From Actinomycetes bacterium (GTDB lineage Bacteria > Actinomycetota > Acidimicrobiia > Acidimicrobiales > Ilumatobacteraceae): a DNA stretch of 53,428 nucleotides. A program made the translations under genes and the position numbers. A model generated the notes under the pieces. That model had not been told where the DNA came from. It did no database searches and worked only from the letters and a program-made list of their open reading frames with translations. The stretch covers positions 1 to 53,428 of the forward strand of contig JANXUX010000184.1 in assembly GCA_025351965.1 (NCBI GenBank), written 5' to 3'. Positions 35,969 to 46,159 of this stretch are shown piece by piece (positions within the stretch are counted from its first letter, which is position 1; each line of letters starts with the position of its first letter).

Positions 35969-36372
35969 GCGTGTTCGGTCCGGACTCACCGGTGCCTGCG
36001 CGGGTCCTGACCGGCATCCTCGCCTCTGCGGGCCTCGCCCACTTCGTCGCGCCGAAGACCTTCGACGACATCGTCCCGCACGCGCTCCCCGGCACGGCAC
36101 GGCTGTGGACCAACATTAGCGGAGTCGCTGAGCTCGCCATCGCGATCTGCGTGGCGGTCGCGCGCACCCGACGCGTCGGCGCGATCGCCGCGGCGACCCT
36201 GTTCGTGGCGGTGTTCCCGGCAAACATCCAGATGGCCATCGATTGGTCCGACAAGCCACTCGGAGAGCGCCTGGCCGCCTACGGCCGGCTGCCGCTGCAG
36301 ATCCCCCTGGTGCTGCTCGCTGTCGCAGTCGCACGCCGCGCCGGGCGAAGCGAGTTGCGTCTCAGGAGTTGA
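35965..36372 (+). CDS. DoxX-like small membrane protein
   Basis: This 135-residue protein has four predicted helices and a DoxX-like layout: G-L-A-H-F-V-A-P-K-T-F-D-D-I-V-P after helix one, G-V-A-E-L-A-I-A-I, then F-P-A-N-I-Q-M-A and R-L-P-L-Q-I-P-L-V in the last helices. DoxX proteins are linked to redox or membrane stress but lack a clear catalytic role. Its ATG overlaps the previous stop by four bases. Its 3' end overlaps the convergent peptidase gene by eleven bases. Confidence 0.78.
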   Translation: MSVFGPDSPVPARVLTGILASAGLAHFVAPKTFDDIVPHALPGTARLWTNISGVAELAIAICVAVARTRRVGAIAAATLFVAVFPANIQMAIDWSDKPLGERLAAYGRLPLQIPLVLLAVAVARRAGRSELRLRS

Positions 36373-38707
36373 ACTCGCGCGAGTCGTGGCGGCGCACCGG
36401 TGTGACCGGCACGAACCGCAGTGGGTCGGCGGGCGAGAATGTGCCCTGCAGATCGACGACCAGGTGCGTCGCCTCGGAGACGTAGACGCAGAACGAACCG
36501 TCAGGATCGAGCGGTACCACTGCGACGTTGGCGACGATCGTCGAGGTGCTCATGTTGCCGTTCGACTTCGTCTGCGGTCCAGCAGTCAGCGCAGAGCACT
36601 TGTCGGCGGTCGCGTAGCCGGCCTGCTTGGCGCCGGTGAGGGTGAGGTTGACGAGTGCGGCAGAGGCACCGACCGGGCCCTGGACCCGAACGATCGACTG
36701 GGCGGCAGCCGGCGTGCACGTGCTTGCAGCATCGCACTGGCGGGTGTCCAGCAGTCGCTGTGACGCCAGGGACGAGAAACCCCAGCCACCGGCTGCTGCC
36801 GGCGCGAAGTAGCCCTGCACGTCGACGGCCTTCTGGGTGGTGGCGCTCGTGTAGGTGCAGATCTGTGATCCGGAGTCGGTGCCGGTCGTCGGCACGACGG
36901 CCAGGTTGGCAACCGTGGAGCCGGCGTTGAAGTTCGTGTTCGACCGGGTCTGCGGTCCGGCGACGAGTGACGCGCAGGAGTCGGCGGTGACGTAGCCAGG
37001 ACCTGTCGGGCCGGTGATCGTCAGGTTGGCGAGCATCGCCACGGCGTTCGCCGGGACGGCGGTCGTGCCGAGCATGACTTCGGTGTTCGCGGCGACGGGG
37101 CCCTTCTTGCCGCACGTACCGCTGGAGAGGCAGAACGTCTGGGTGCGGGTGTCGATGACCCGCTGTGGTGCGACGGACGTGAGCAGGTTTCCACCGCCGG
37201 CTGCGGCGGATGCCGGGAGGAAAAAGCCCTGCACGTCGACGATCGTCTCGACCGGCTGCGATTGGTAGAGACAGAACCGGCCCGATGCGTCCACGGGAAC
37301 CACGGACAGGTTGGCCGAGGTGATGCCCGGTGTTGCGTTACCGTTCGAGGATGTGCGGTCGCCCGACTTCGCAGTGCACGGCTCGGCGGTCACATAGCCG
37401 GCTGACGTCGCCCCGGTCAGTGTGATGTTCACCACTGCCGCAGTTGCTCCCGCAGGCGCCTTGGTGTCGATCACGGTGCGCACCCCGGCGGAGGGCACCT
37501 CGTCGGGAGCCAGGCAGCGCTGGGTGACGGTCCCAGCGTCGTCAGCGACCGCCAGGCAGGTCTTGGTGTACGGCGCCTTCGGCGCCTCGACGACCACGGG
37601 CGCCCCGACGAAATTCGACGGTGCCGCACCACTGGCGTTGAACGCGGCAATCGCCTTGGCCTGGGCCGGCGTCCCGCGGAACTCGAAGTGCATGGTGTCG
37701 CGCAGCACGCTGGCCTTGACCTGCGTCGGCGAGGTGCAGCCGCCGTTCCACCCGTAGCCGCCCCAGTAGAGGCCCCACTTCTCGGCGGCCCGGACGAGCC
37801 ACAACGGGATGTCGGATTTCAGCGGTGTGGCACACGCACTGGCGCCATTGACACCGCGGTAGGTCAGCTCGGGATTGGCGGCGGTGTTGAGGTCGAGGGC
37901 GAGGCCGTAGGCGTGGTTCGACATCTGGCTGCGGGTCTGGCCATCACAGTCCTTACGGCTGTTCGAGGTGCAGCGGAAGGCATAGGTGCCGACGTCGGTG
38001 ATCGTGTAGCCACCGCTCACCATGTCACGAGCGAAACCCTCGAACAGGGGTAGTGCCTCAGGCAGCGAGCGCAGCTGCTTGGTGGCGATGCGGCCGATCG
38101 CCTTGGCATTGCCGACGAGCAGATTTTCCCACTCGACCAGCGCCGGCGAGCCGTTGTACGCCCACCCGAGCCACTTCCAGCCGGTCGGGGGGAACGTGCC
38201 GCCACCGGTCTCGAGGATGCCGAGCGCGCCGGCCGTCGCGGCATCGGCGATGCCGGTCTCGGGCAGGCTCTGGTCGACCTGGAAGCGCCGCACGATCGTC
38301 TCGGTCACCGCGCCGAACTGACCGTCGGGGGTGACGTTGTAGCCCGCTGTGACGAGCGCTTTCTGCATCGTCATGACGCGGGCCCCGGCGGCACCGAGCG
38401 CGAGGTCGGTCCACGGCACGCTGGTGGCATCGGTCGGCGTGGGGAACGGTGGCAGCGGCCAGCCACGCGTCTCGGGACGACCGTCGGGGCCATCGAGCAG
38501 ACAGTTCGCCACGTCGCCAGCGGTCATCGCCGTACTCGAGCAGAACTTGGGCATCGACGGCAGGCTCCATGGCGTGTTGTCGACGGCGGCGGCGGGAACC
38601 GGTCCGGCCGGCGTCGGCGCGGCTGTCGCATTGTCCGTGACCCACATCCCCGACCATCCCACAGCGCACGCCAATGCCAGGGCTAGGGTCCGCCGAAATC
38701 CCATCAT
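36362..38707 (-). CDS. Secreted protein: peptidoglycan-binding domain, M15 peptidase and three surface repeats
   Basis: This 781-residue protein begins with a signal peptide (R-R-T-L-A-L-A-L-A-C-A-V). Residues about 100-165 form a peptidoglycan-binding domain (G-A-A-G-A-R-V and F-G-A-V-T-E-T-I-V-R-R-F-Q). Residues about 210-355 are an M15/VanY-like D-Ala-D-Ala carboxypeptidase with zinc-site patterns S-N-H-A-Y-G-L-A-L-D-L-N and D-T-M-H-F-E-F. Residues about 395-775 hold three repeats, each with a V-I-D-T-R-like start, a G-Y-V-T-A-like strand and a V-V-D-V-Q-G-F-F-like end, a pattern I associate with exported Acidimicrobiia proteins. The probable role is cell-wall trimming at the surface. No sortase motif is seen. 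Confidence 0.85.
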   Translation of the reverse strand: MMGFRRTLALALACAVGWSGMWVTDNATAAPTPAGPVPAAAVDNTPWSLPSMPKFCSSTAMTAGDVANCLLDGPDGRPETRGWPLPPFPTPTDATSVPWTDLALGAAGARVMTMQKALVTAGYNVTPDGQFGAVTETIVRRFQVDQSLPETGIADAATAGALGILETGGGTFPPTGWKWLGWAYNGSPALVEWENLLVGNAKAIGRIATKQLRSLPEALPLFEGFARDMVSGGYTITDVGTYAFRCTSNSRKDCDGQTRSQMSNHAYGLALDLNTAANPELTYRGVNGASACATPLKSDIPLWLVRAAEKWGLYWGGYGWNGGCTSPTQVKASVLRDTMHFEFRGTPAQAKAIAAFNASGAAPSNFVGAPVVVEAPKAPYTKTCLAVADDAGTVTQRCLAPDEVPSAGVRTVIDTKAPAGATAAVVNITLTGATSAGYVTAEPCTAKSGDRTSSNGNATPGITSANLSVVPVDASGRFCLYQSQPVETIVDVQGFFLPASAAAGGGNLLTSVAPQRVIDTRTQTFCLSSGTCGKKGPVAANTEVMLGTTAVPANAVAMLANLTITGPTGPGYVTADSCASLVAGPQTRSNTNFNAGSTVANLAVVPTTGTDSGSQICTYTSATTQKAVDVQGYFAPAAAGGWGFSSLASQRLLDTRQCDAASTCTPAAAQSIVRVQGPVGASAALVNLTLTGAKQAGYATADKCSALTAGPQTKSNGNMSTSTIVANVAVVPLDPDGSFCVYVSEATHLVVDLQGTFSPADPLRFVPVTPVRRHDSREFNS

Positions 38708-38773
38708 CGGGAGAGTTCATCGGCACCTCAGGCCCGTGGCTTGAATTCGCGCGGCCCGTACCGCGCCCCCAGG

Positions 38774-40480
38774 TCACTCGGTGTAGCGACGGATCGTCGC
38801 CTTCTTGCCCTTCACGGTGGTGCTCTTCAGCGCATCGATCACCGAGTCGGCGGCCCACTCCGGCACGCCCACGATGGAGAAGTGCTCGGCCACCTTGATC
38901 GGCCCGATTTCGCGGCCGCTGAGGTTGGTCTCGTTCGCGATCGCACCGACGAGGTCACCGGCGCGTACGTTGTCCTTGCGTCCGACGCCGACGTAGATCC
39001 GGGCAGACTCGCCGTTCTCGCGCACGCGAGCTCCCGGTGCACGTGATGCGCCGGACGCGCTGCGCTCGGGCTTGCCGCGGTCGGCACCCTTGGACGCCGA
39101 TCGATCGGGCCGTTGCGATGCGTCCGGGATCTCCTTCTCGTCGACGACGGCGCCGCTCGCTTCGTGGCTCAGCTTGACCGCAGCGAGGGCGATCTGGCGG
39201 AGGTCGAACTGCTGGACGAGCGTGTCGATCACGTCGTCGTAGTTCTGCAGGTCATCGGCCTCGAGCGCGGCGCGCAGCGTGCCGAGGGTGATCTCGATCT
39301 GGCGAGCGCGCAGATCGGCGACCGACGGCACCTTCTCGATCGCGATCTTCTGCTTCGTCAAGCGTTCGATGTTCGACAGCAACCGCTGCTCGCGCGGCTC
39401 GGCGAGCGTGATCGCGACACCGGCGCGACCGGCGCGACCGACGCGGCCGATGCGGTGCACGTAGGACTCGGGGGCGGACGGGACGTCATAGTTGACGACG
39501 TGGGTGAGCTGATCGATGTCGAGGCCGCGAGCCGCGACATCGGTTGCGACGAGCAGCTCTGTCGTACCGGCACGCAGGCGGTTCATCACCCGGTCGCGAG
39601 ACTCCTGGCTGAGCCCACCGTGCAGCGCCTCGGCGCGGTAGCCGCGACCGTTGAGCGTCTCGGTGAGCTGATCCACCTCGGTTCGGGTGCGGCAGAACAC
39701 GATGGCTGCCGTGGGTGCCTCGACGTCGAGGATGCGGCCGAGTGCAGCGGCCTTGTGGTTGCGTTGCACGATGTACACGCTCTGGCGGACGAGCGCTTTG
39801 CCCGGCTTGACGTCGCCGAGGCCGATCTGGATCTTGACCGGATCCTTGAGGTGGCGCCTGGCGATCGCGTTGATGCGCGGCGGCAACGTGGCCGAGAACA
39901 GCACGGTCTGGCGGGCCTTCGGGGTGGCCTCGAGGATCGCCTCGATGTCCTCGGCGAAGCCCATGTCGAGCATCTCGTCGGCCTCGTCGAGCACGACGAT
40001 CTGGACCGCGTCGAGCGGCAGGGTCTTGCGCGCGATGTGATCGAGCGCACGTCCCGGGGTCGCGACCACCACGTGGACGCCGGCCGAGAGCGCTTGCAAC
40101 TGACGAAAGATCGGCTGGCCGCCGTAGATCGGGACCACCTTCGCGCCGAGGTCCTTGCCATATTTGTAGAGCGCTTCGGACACCTGCACCGCGAGCTCGC
40201 GGGTCGGCACGAGGATCAGCGCGACGGGTTCGATGCGCGCACCACGCTCGGGGATGCGCTGCAGGATCGGCAGCGCGAACGCGGCGGTCTTGCCCGTTCC
40301 GGTTGCGGCTTGGCCGATCAGGTCGCGGCCTGCGAGCAGCAGCGGAATGGTCTCGCGCTGGATCGGTGTGGGCTCCTCGTATCCGAGGCCGGCGAGCGCA
40401 CTCAGCAGTTCCGGCCGCAATCCGAGGTCGCCAAAGCCGGAATCGATGTCGTTCGTACCCTCGTCGTCCTGCATGTCCAC
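38774..40480 (-). CDS. DEAD-box ATP-dependent RNA helicase with DbpA-type C-terminal domain
   Basis: This 568-residue helicase carries Q motif P-T-P-I-Q-R-E, motif I A-T-G-T-G-K-T, Ia P-T-R-E-L, motif II D-E-A-D, III S-A-T, V A-R-G-L-D-I and VI H-R-I-G-R-V-G-R-A-G-R. A charged linker (about 455-490) leads to a C-terminal RNA-binding domain ending with V-K-G-K-K-A-T-I-R-R, as in DeaD/CsdA and DbpA. It should remodel structured RNA or ribosome precursors, often in the cold. Two in-frame ATGs (40480 and 40474) are possible starts. Confidence 0.93.
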   Translation of the reverse strand: MDMQDDEGTNDIDSGFGDLGLRPELLSALAGLGYEEPTPIQRETIPLLLAGRDLIGQAATGTGKTAAFALPILQRIPERGARIEPVALILVPTRELAVQVSEALYKYGKDLGAKVVPIYGGQPIFRQLQALSAGVHVVVATPGRALDHIARKTLPLDAVQIVVLDEADEMLDMGFAEDIEAILEATPKARQTVLFSATLPPRINAIARRHLKDPVKIQIGLGDVKPGKALVRQSVYIVQRNHKAAALGRILDVEAPTAAIVFCRTRTEVDQLTETLNGRGYRAEALHGGLSQESRDRVMNRLRAGTTELLVATDVAARGLDIDQLTHVVNYDVPSAPESYVHRIGRVGRAGRAGVAITLAEPREQRLLSNIERLTKQKIAIEKVPSVADLRARQIEITLGTLRAALEADDLQNYDDVIDTLVQQFDLRQIALAAVKLSHEASGAVVDEKEIPDASQRPDRSASKGADRGKPERSASGASRAPGARVRENGESARIYVGVGRKDNVRAGDLVGAIANETNLSGREIGPIKVAEHFSIVGVPEWAADSVIDALKSTTVKGKKATIRRYTE

Positions 40481-40529
40481 GTGAGCACGCTATTGCACCA
40501 GCGGTCCGTTTCGGGCGACGGCGCGGTCT

Positions 40530-42338
40530 TCACCAGGATCCGGAGCTACCGCCGCCGCCACCACCACCGACACTGCCGCCGGAGAAGCCGCCTCCGCCTC
40601 CGCCACCACCGGAGCTGCCCGAGCTCGAGGGCACGGTGTGGCTGGTGGCGAACGAGTGGGCCATGCTCGAGATCAGGAGCGGGTTCGCAGACACGTACTC
40701 GCTCGGCGGGACATTGCTGTGGGTGAGTGCCTTCTCCCAGGCGTCGGCCGCGCCGAGCGACACCGCCCACGCGCTGTACTCGCGCAGCAGACCTTGCTTC
40801 CACGCCCACTCGACATGCTGACCCTCGCTCGCAGCCAGGAACCGGCGGAACGATTCGGTCAGCAGCGCCAGCGCGGAGCCGGTCGCGCTGCGGACCGGCA
40901 GCAACGTCGCATAGCAGCAATAGGCGATGAAGCCGGGCACGATCGCGCCGAAGACGATGGCCAGCGGCAGCGAGCGGAACAGTCCGATGATCGCCGAGAC
41001 GACGGACCCACCGAGGAAGAACAGGACGATGACGAGGGCCACGATCCCCGCGACCCGTCCGCTCGCCGCGGCCAGTCCCGGCTTCGGGGCACGACGTTTC
41101 CACCATCCGCTGGCGTGGATGGCCGCACCCTGCTGGGCCTTGATCGCAGCCCATGCACCGGCGAAGTGCTGGTCGTAGGAACCGAGCGTCAGTTCGTCGC
41201 GCCCATGCAGGAACTGGTCCACGAGCGCAGAGTTCGAGGGATCGAGTTCGCTACGTCGCCGTCCGACGCCGATGACGAGCTGGCTGTCGCGCTGGGTGAG
41301 CGTGATTGCCTCGCGCGCCGCCAATGCGGAGAACCATGCCCCGACCGTCGTGTCGTCGATGCGCTCGTTGAGCAGCACCGCACCTTGCCACGGGTCGAGA
41401 CCCCGTGGCGGCGCGAACTCGGTCGTGGCCATCTCCTCCATCTCGGCGTCACTGACCAGCATCGTCGCAGCCGGCGCAGTCGCCGGCCCGGCGGCAGTGG
41501 GCGAAGGCAGCCGCCCGAACGCAGCCTCTGCCGCTCCGCCGCTGAACACCTCGTTGCGCCCCCGGCGTCTGGCGACGGTGTAGACGCCGAGACCGGCTGC
41601 CAGTCCGACGAGAACCATGACGAGTGCGAGTCGGCCGCGACCCGTCGAGCGGTAGCTGGGCAGATCCGGCTCGGGCGGCAGCACAGCCTGGGTGACGCCG
41701 GTGATGGCTCCACCGATGGTGATGCCCTCGCCGGCCCGCAGCGGCTCGAACAGGGCGCGGTAGGTACCGTCGCTCTCGGCCGTCAACGTGCAGCCTCTGA
41801 CGGCGCCACGCTTGCCGACGTTGCACTGGGGATCGGCGAGCGTCATCCCTGAAACGATGACCTCGAATCGCCCGGTCTCGAAATCTTCGCCTGCGTCGAT
41901 GATGTCGAGGGCGAGTTGTCTCTTGGAGATGAGCGCGTCCGGCAGCGTGTAGCTGAGCACGTACCGGTGCTGACCGTCGTACGTCGTGTCGGCGTCGCCG
42001 AGACGAATCCGTGTCGCAGCACCTGACTGGACGAATGTGTCCGCCACACTCACGGACGCGTCCGCGTTCGGCGATGAGGCGGTGATCTCAGTGGGTTCGC
42101 CGAAGTCGTTCGGGATGATCCGTTCGTAACCGTGACGGTCCTCGTCACCGAAGTCCTGGTCGACGACCTCGCGAATCCGCACGCCATCTGCGCCGGAGGG
42201 CACGATCGTGATCTGCCTCGCGTCGAAACGCTCGTCGTGGCGACCGCCACCGACGAAACCGGTGAGCGCGAGCAAGCCGCACACTGCGACCGCCAACAGC
42301 ACGACAACGTGTCTCCACATCCCCAACCGTCCGAGCAT
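40530..42338 (-). CDS. DUF2207 membrane protein with glycine-rich tail
   Basis: This 602-residue protein has a signal-like first helix, an extracytoplasmic beta-rich domain (about 30-220, with I-P-N-D-F-G-E-P), a transmembrane helix at about 230-255, a cytoplasmic region and two more membrane helices around 430-490. This is the DUF2207 layout. The C-terminus is a Gly/Ser run (G-G-G-G-G-G-G-F-S-G-G) ending in Trp, a common feature of the family. Function is unknown. It starts about 180 bases from the divergent GGDEF-EAL gene. Confidence 0.85.
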   Translation of the reverse strand: MLGRLGMWRHVVVLLAVAVCGLLALTGFVGGGRHDERFDARQITIVPSGADGVRIREVVDQDFGDEDRHGYERIIPNDFGEPTEITASSPNADASVSVADTFVQSGAATRIRLGDADTTYDGQHRYVLSYTLPDALISKRQLALDIIDAGEDFETGRFEVIVSGMTLADPQCNVGKRGAVRGCTLTAESDGTYRALFEPLRAGEGITIGGAITGVTQAVLPPEPDLPSYRSTGRGRLALVMVLVGLAAGLGVYTVARRRGRNEVFSGGAAEAAFGRLPSPTAAGPATAPAATMLVSDAEMEEMATTEFAPPRGLDPWQGAVLLNERIDDTTVGAWFSALAAREAITLTQRDSQLVIGVGRRRSELDPSNSALVDQFLHGRDELTLGSYDQHFAGAWAAIKAQQGAAIHASGWWKRRAPKPGLAAASGRVAGIVALVIVLFFLGGSVVSAIIGLFRSLPLAIVFGAIVPGFIAYCCYATLLPVRSATGSALALLTESFRRFLAASEGQHVEWAWKQGLLREYSAWAVSLGAADAWEKALTHSNVPPSEYVSANPLLISSMAHSFATSHTVPSSSGSSGGGGGGGGFSGGSVGGGGGGGSSGSW

Positions 42339-42519
42339 CCCGTCATTCTGCCCGGTCTGGGAGCACCGACTGTGAGCACGGGTCGGTCCGCCGTGCGACC
42401 CACCGCCCTCCGTTCACCATGTTGCCGGAATCTTGATTCGGGAATGCCTTCAGGTCTGGCGGTCGGCCGCCGAAGGATCTAGGAGACACGGACGTCGGCG
42501 GACACAGGGTGGAGGAATC

Positions 42520-44165
42520 GTGGTTTCGAACGTGGCAACCCCGCGTCGCACCGCATCGGGCGTGGTACTGGTGCAGCTGGCGATCACGGCTGTGTACGTC
42601 GCCCTGCCCGGCGCTGCGAACGATGCGCGACTCCTGTACGTGGCTGTCGGTCCGGTCGCGGCCTACTGCCTCCGCCCGATCGAGGCCCTCGCCCACGCCG
42701 TCCTGGTCGGGCTGCTGTTGGCGCTGGCGCTCGGGATCCACGGTGGCGAGAGAGACATCCTGGCGCAGATCTGGCTCACGACGATCGCCACCGTGCTGGC
42801 CGTGACCGGACTCGTCGCAGCCATCGCTGCATCCGTCCGGCGCCAGGTGCGCCAGATGGGTCACGACGCAACGCATGACCCGCTGACCGGGCTCGCCAAC
42901 CGGACGCTGCTGTCCTCGGCCACGACCACTGCGCTGGACCGACTCCACGCGACCGGACGTGGGCAGGTGTTCATGATCCTCATCGACCTCGACCGTTTCA
43001 AGCTGCTCAACGACACCCACGGCCACCACGCCGGAGATCAGCTGCTCACGTCGTTGTCACGTCGGCTGGTGCGCTGCGCGCCGGCGGGTTCGTTGGTCGG
43101 CCGGCTCGGCGGAGACGAGTTCGCGATCCTCGTCGACGACCCGAGCGGTCGCTTGGCGCCAACGATCGTCGCGGCCGAGATCGCGGGCGCCTGGGCCGAG
43201 CCGATCCCCCTCGATCGTGGTGCGGTGCGTACCAGCGGGTGTCTCGGAGTGGCCGTGGCGGCCGGAACCGACGACACGTCCGAGCTCCTCCGCCACGTCG
43301 ACGCGGCGATGTACCGGGCCAAGGCCGAGGGACGGAGCGGGATCTGCGTCTACGACATCGCCCAACAGGTCGGGATCGAACGACGGCTGGTCCTCGAACA
43401 GGCCCTGTTCGATGCGATCGGCAACGGCGAGCTCTCGATCGTGTTCCAGCCGATCGTCGATCTCGACAGCGGATGGGTGCACGCCGCCGAGGCCCTGGCG
43501 CGCTGGACGCACCCGGATCTCGGACCCGTCGACCCGGCCGAGTTCATCCCGATCGCCGAAACCTCGGGGATGATCGATCCGATCGGGCTCTGGATCGCCG
43601 ACGGAGCATTGCGCCAGGTCGCCCAGTGGCGGGCAACGGGCGTGGTCCACGCCGACTTCACCGTGCACGTGAACCTGTCCGGCAAGCAGCTCCACGGAGC
43701 GTTCGCCGAGCAGATCGGACGGCTCCTCGACCTGCACGGTCTGGAGCCGACGGCGTTGATGATGGAGCTCACCGAGTCGGTGCTGATGCGTGCGGGCGAC
43801 GCCGAGGCCGACGTGCTCTGGGCGCTCGACCAGTTGGGGGTCCCTCTCGCCCTGGACGACTTCGGGACCGGGTTCTCATCACTGTCGTACCTGCTCCAGG
43901 CGAATGTGCACACGGTCAAGATCGACCGCTCGTTCGTCAGCGGGATGTCGACGGACCCGACCCGCCAGGCAATCGTCGCGACCGTCGTCGGTCTGGCTCG
44001 CGCCTCGGGCTCCAGGTGATCGCGAAGGGCGTCGACACGGGACCCCAGATCGACCTGCTCATCGGTATGGGCTGTCACCGCGGCCAGGGCTTCCTGCTGT
44101 CCCAGCCGCTCGTGGCATCAGGCATGGTCGACTTCCTCGACGCTGCCGACAGCCGGCGCACGTAG
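42520..44165 (+). pseudogene. Membrane GGDEF-EAL protein, interrupted by a one-base frameshift
   Basis: The product would be about 548 residues: N-terminal membrane helices, a GGDEF domain (R-L-G-G-D-E-F) and an EAL domain (E-A-L-A-R-W, D-D-F-G-T-G, V-K-I-D-R-S-F). The first frame ends at a TGA just after G-L-A-R-A-S-G at about 44019. The other frame continues G-L-Q-V-I-A-K-G-V-D-T and M-G-C-H-R-G-Q-G-F-L to 44165. Adding one base near 44007-44011 restores one frame. The loop usually V-I-A-E-G-V-E here has Lys for the first Glu, which would impair phosphodiesterase activity even if the frame were intact. No RxxD inhibitory site precedes GGDEF. GTG 42520 follows GGAGG. Confidence 0.85.
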
Positions 44166-44212
44166 TACACCGATGCCAGCCGCGAAGTCCGCGGCGATGT
44201 CGGGGAGTCATC

Positions 44213-45232
44213 ATGGCGAAGTCGTTGAAGTTGGGGCTGGTGCTCGGGTACTGGGGCGCGGACAAACCCGAGGGGGTGATCGAGCGAGTCCAGGCGGCGG
44301 AGAGGCTCGGTTTCGACAGCGTCTGGGTCGCCGAGAGCTGGGGCAACGACGCGTTCACGTACGCCGCATGGATCGCATCGAACACGTCCACGATCAAGAT
44401 CGGTACGGGTGTCGTCCAGCTGTCGGCCCGCACGCCGACCGCAACTGCGATGGCCACCGTCACCATCGACCACATCTCCAACGGTCGCTTCATCCTCGGT
44501 CTCGGTGTCAGTGGCCCCCAGGTGATCGAGGGATGGTACGGACGGCCGTCGAACAAGCCGCTGGCGCGCACCCGTGAGTACATCGACATCATCCGCCTGG
44601 TGCTCGAGCGCAAGGCGCCGCTGGAGTACGACGGCGAGTTCTACCAGCATCCGTACCGGGGCGAGGGCAGCGCCGGGCTGGGCAAGCCGTTGAAGATCAT
44701 GACCCACCCGCTGCGCAGCGATGTGCCGATCTTCCTCGGTGCCGAGGGACCCAAGAACGTCGCCCAGACCGCTGAGATCGCCGACGGATGGCTGCCGCTG
44801 TACTACTCGCCGTATCGCCAGGACGTGTACGCGGATCAGCTCGTTGCGGCCAAGCCCGGTTTCGAAATCACTTCGCTGCTCAATTTCACGGTCACCGACG
44901 ACATCGCCGCCGGGTTGTTGCCGGTGAAGGGCAGCCTCGGCCTCTACATCGGCGGGATGGGTGCGAAGGGGCAGAACTACCACACCAAGTTGATGCAGCG
45001 GATGGGCTTCGCGGACGAGGCGCTGCATGTGCAGGACCTGTTTTTCGAGGGCAAGCGCAACGAGGCGATCTTGGCCGTCCCCGACCAGTTCGCCGACGAG
45101 ATCAGCCTGGTCGGACCGGCCGAGCGCATCCGCGAACGGCTCGAGGCATGGCGGGACAGTCCGGTGACGACATTGCTCGTCAGCGCACGGACTCCCGAAC
45201 AGCTCCGCCAGATCGCCGAGCTCGTGCTGTGA
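44213..45232 (+). CDS. LLM-class F420-dependent oxidoreductase
   Basis: This 339-residue protein resembles F420-dependent methylene-H4MPT reductase-like oxidoreductases: L-K-L-G-L-V-L-G-Y-W, A-E-R-L-G-F-D-S-V-W-V-A-E-S-W, I-K-I-G-T-G-V-V-Q, G-R-F-I-L-G-L-G-V-S-G-P-Q-V-I-E-G-W and the C-terminal F-L-G-A-E-G-P-K. The region G-S-G-P-Q is typical of F420 users. Substrate is unknown. A good ribosome site (GGGGAG) precedes ATG 44213. The SDR gene follows after about 100 bases. Confidence 0.88.
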   Translation: MAKSLKLGLVLGYWGADKPEGVIERVQAAERLGFDSVWVAESWGNDAFTYAAWIASNTSTIKIGTGVVQLSARTPTATAMATVTIDHISNGRFILGLGVSGPQVIEGWYGRPSNKPLARTREYIDIIRLVLERKAPLEYDGEFYQHPYRGEGSAGLGKPLKIMTHPLRSDVPIFLGAEGPKNVAQTAEIADGWLPLYYSPYRQDVYADQLVAAKPGFEITSLLNFTVTDDIAAGLLPVKGSLGLYIGGMGAKGQNYHTKLMQRMGFADEALHVQDLFFEGKRNEAILAVPDQFADEISLVGPAERIRERLEAWRDSPVTTLLVSARTPEQLRQIAELVL

Positions 45233-45336
45233 TCGGTGGCGTCCGGCGACGGTCCGGATCGGCCCTGGGCACTGCGTCATGCCAGCCTGGACAGACCCCG
45301 GCGAACCACCGCCCGGACACCATCGAGGAGATCTCC

Positions 45337-46152
45337 ATGAGCAACCCGTTCAGCTATGCCGGCAAGCGCGTCGTCATCACCGGTGCCGCAACCGGTGTCG
45401 GAGCCGCCCTGCTCGATCTGCTCGATGAGATCGGCGCACCCGAGGTGACGGTGCTCGACATCAAGGAGCCGACCGGCCCTCACGCGAAGTTCATCGCCTG
45501 CAATCTCTCCGAGCGCGGCGCCGTCGATGCAGCGGTCGCCGAGATCGAGGGGCCGGTCGATGTGTTGTTCAACAACGCCGGTGTGGCCTCCACGCAGGCG
45601 CCGCAGATCGTACTCGCCGTGAATTACCTCGCCCTGCGCCGCTTGTCGGAGGCCCTGCTCGACCGGATCCCGTCCGGTGGAGCGATCGTCAACACCGCCT
45701 CGATCGCCGGCGGCCAGTGGCAGTCGCATCTCAACGAGATCAACGAACTGCTCGATATCGGCGACTGGGACGAGTCACTCGAATGGATCGATGAGAAGCT
45801 CGCGGGTATCGGGTCTGACTCGTACTCGTTCTCCAAGGAAGTCGTGCGGGTGTGGGGCATGCGTCACAGCCGCAGGACCATCGCCGTCGGGGTGCGCACC
45901 AACTCGGTCTGCCCAGCACCGATCGACACGCCGCTGCTGGAAGATTTCAAGCAGACGATGGGTGCGAAGATCATCGACTGGAACGTCTCGCAGACAACCG
46001 GCACGATCATGACGGCTCGCGAGGTCGCGATGCCGCTGGCCTTCCTCGGCAGCGAGGCGGCGTCGTATGTGAACGGCACCGATCTCATCGCCGACGGCGG
46101 CTTCGGCGCAGCGATGACGACGGGCCAGGTCGACTTCTCCGGCCTCGCCTGA
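45337..46152 (+). CDS. Short-chain dehydrogenase, coniferyl-alcohol-dehydrogenase-like
   Basis: This 271-residue SDR has T-G-A-A-T-G-V-G for cofactor binding, N-N-A-G, the catalytic S-I-A-G and Y-S-F-S-K, and a C-terminal G-F-G-A. A long insert after the catalytic Ser (W-Q-S-H-L-N-E-I-N-E-L-L and following helix) is typical of the group named coniferyl-alcohol or 3-alpha-hydroxysteroid dehydrogenases. The true substrate is unknown. GAGGAG precedes ATG 45337. It is on the same strand as the LLM oxidoreductase. Confidence 0.85.
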   Translation: MSNPFSYAGKRVVITGAATGVGAALLDLLDEIGAPEVTVLDIKEPTGPHAKFIACNLSERGAVDAAVAEIEGPVDVLFNNAGVASTQAPQIVLAVNYLALRRLSEALLDRIPSGGAIVNTASIAGGQWQSHLNEINELLDIGDWDESLEWIDEKLAGIGSDSYSFSKEVVRVWGMRHSRRTIAVGVRTNSVCPAPIDTPLLEDFKQTMGAKIIDWNVSQTTGTIMTAREVAMPLAFLGSEAASYVNGTDLIADGGFGAAMTTGQVDFSGLA

Positions 46153-46159
46153 GGATCGA

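Noticed and set aside
38774-42338. Long plus-strand open frames opposite the helicase and DUF2207 genes
   Set aside because: Low-complexity charged shadows caused by codon bias of the real genes.
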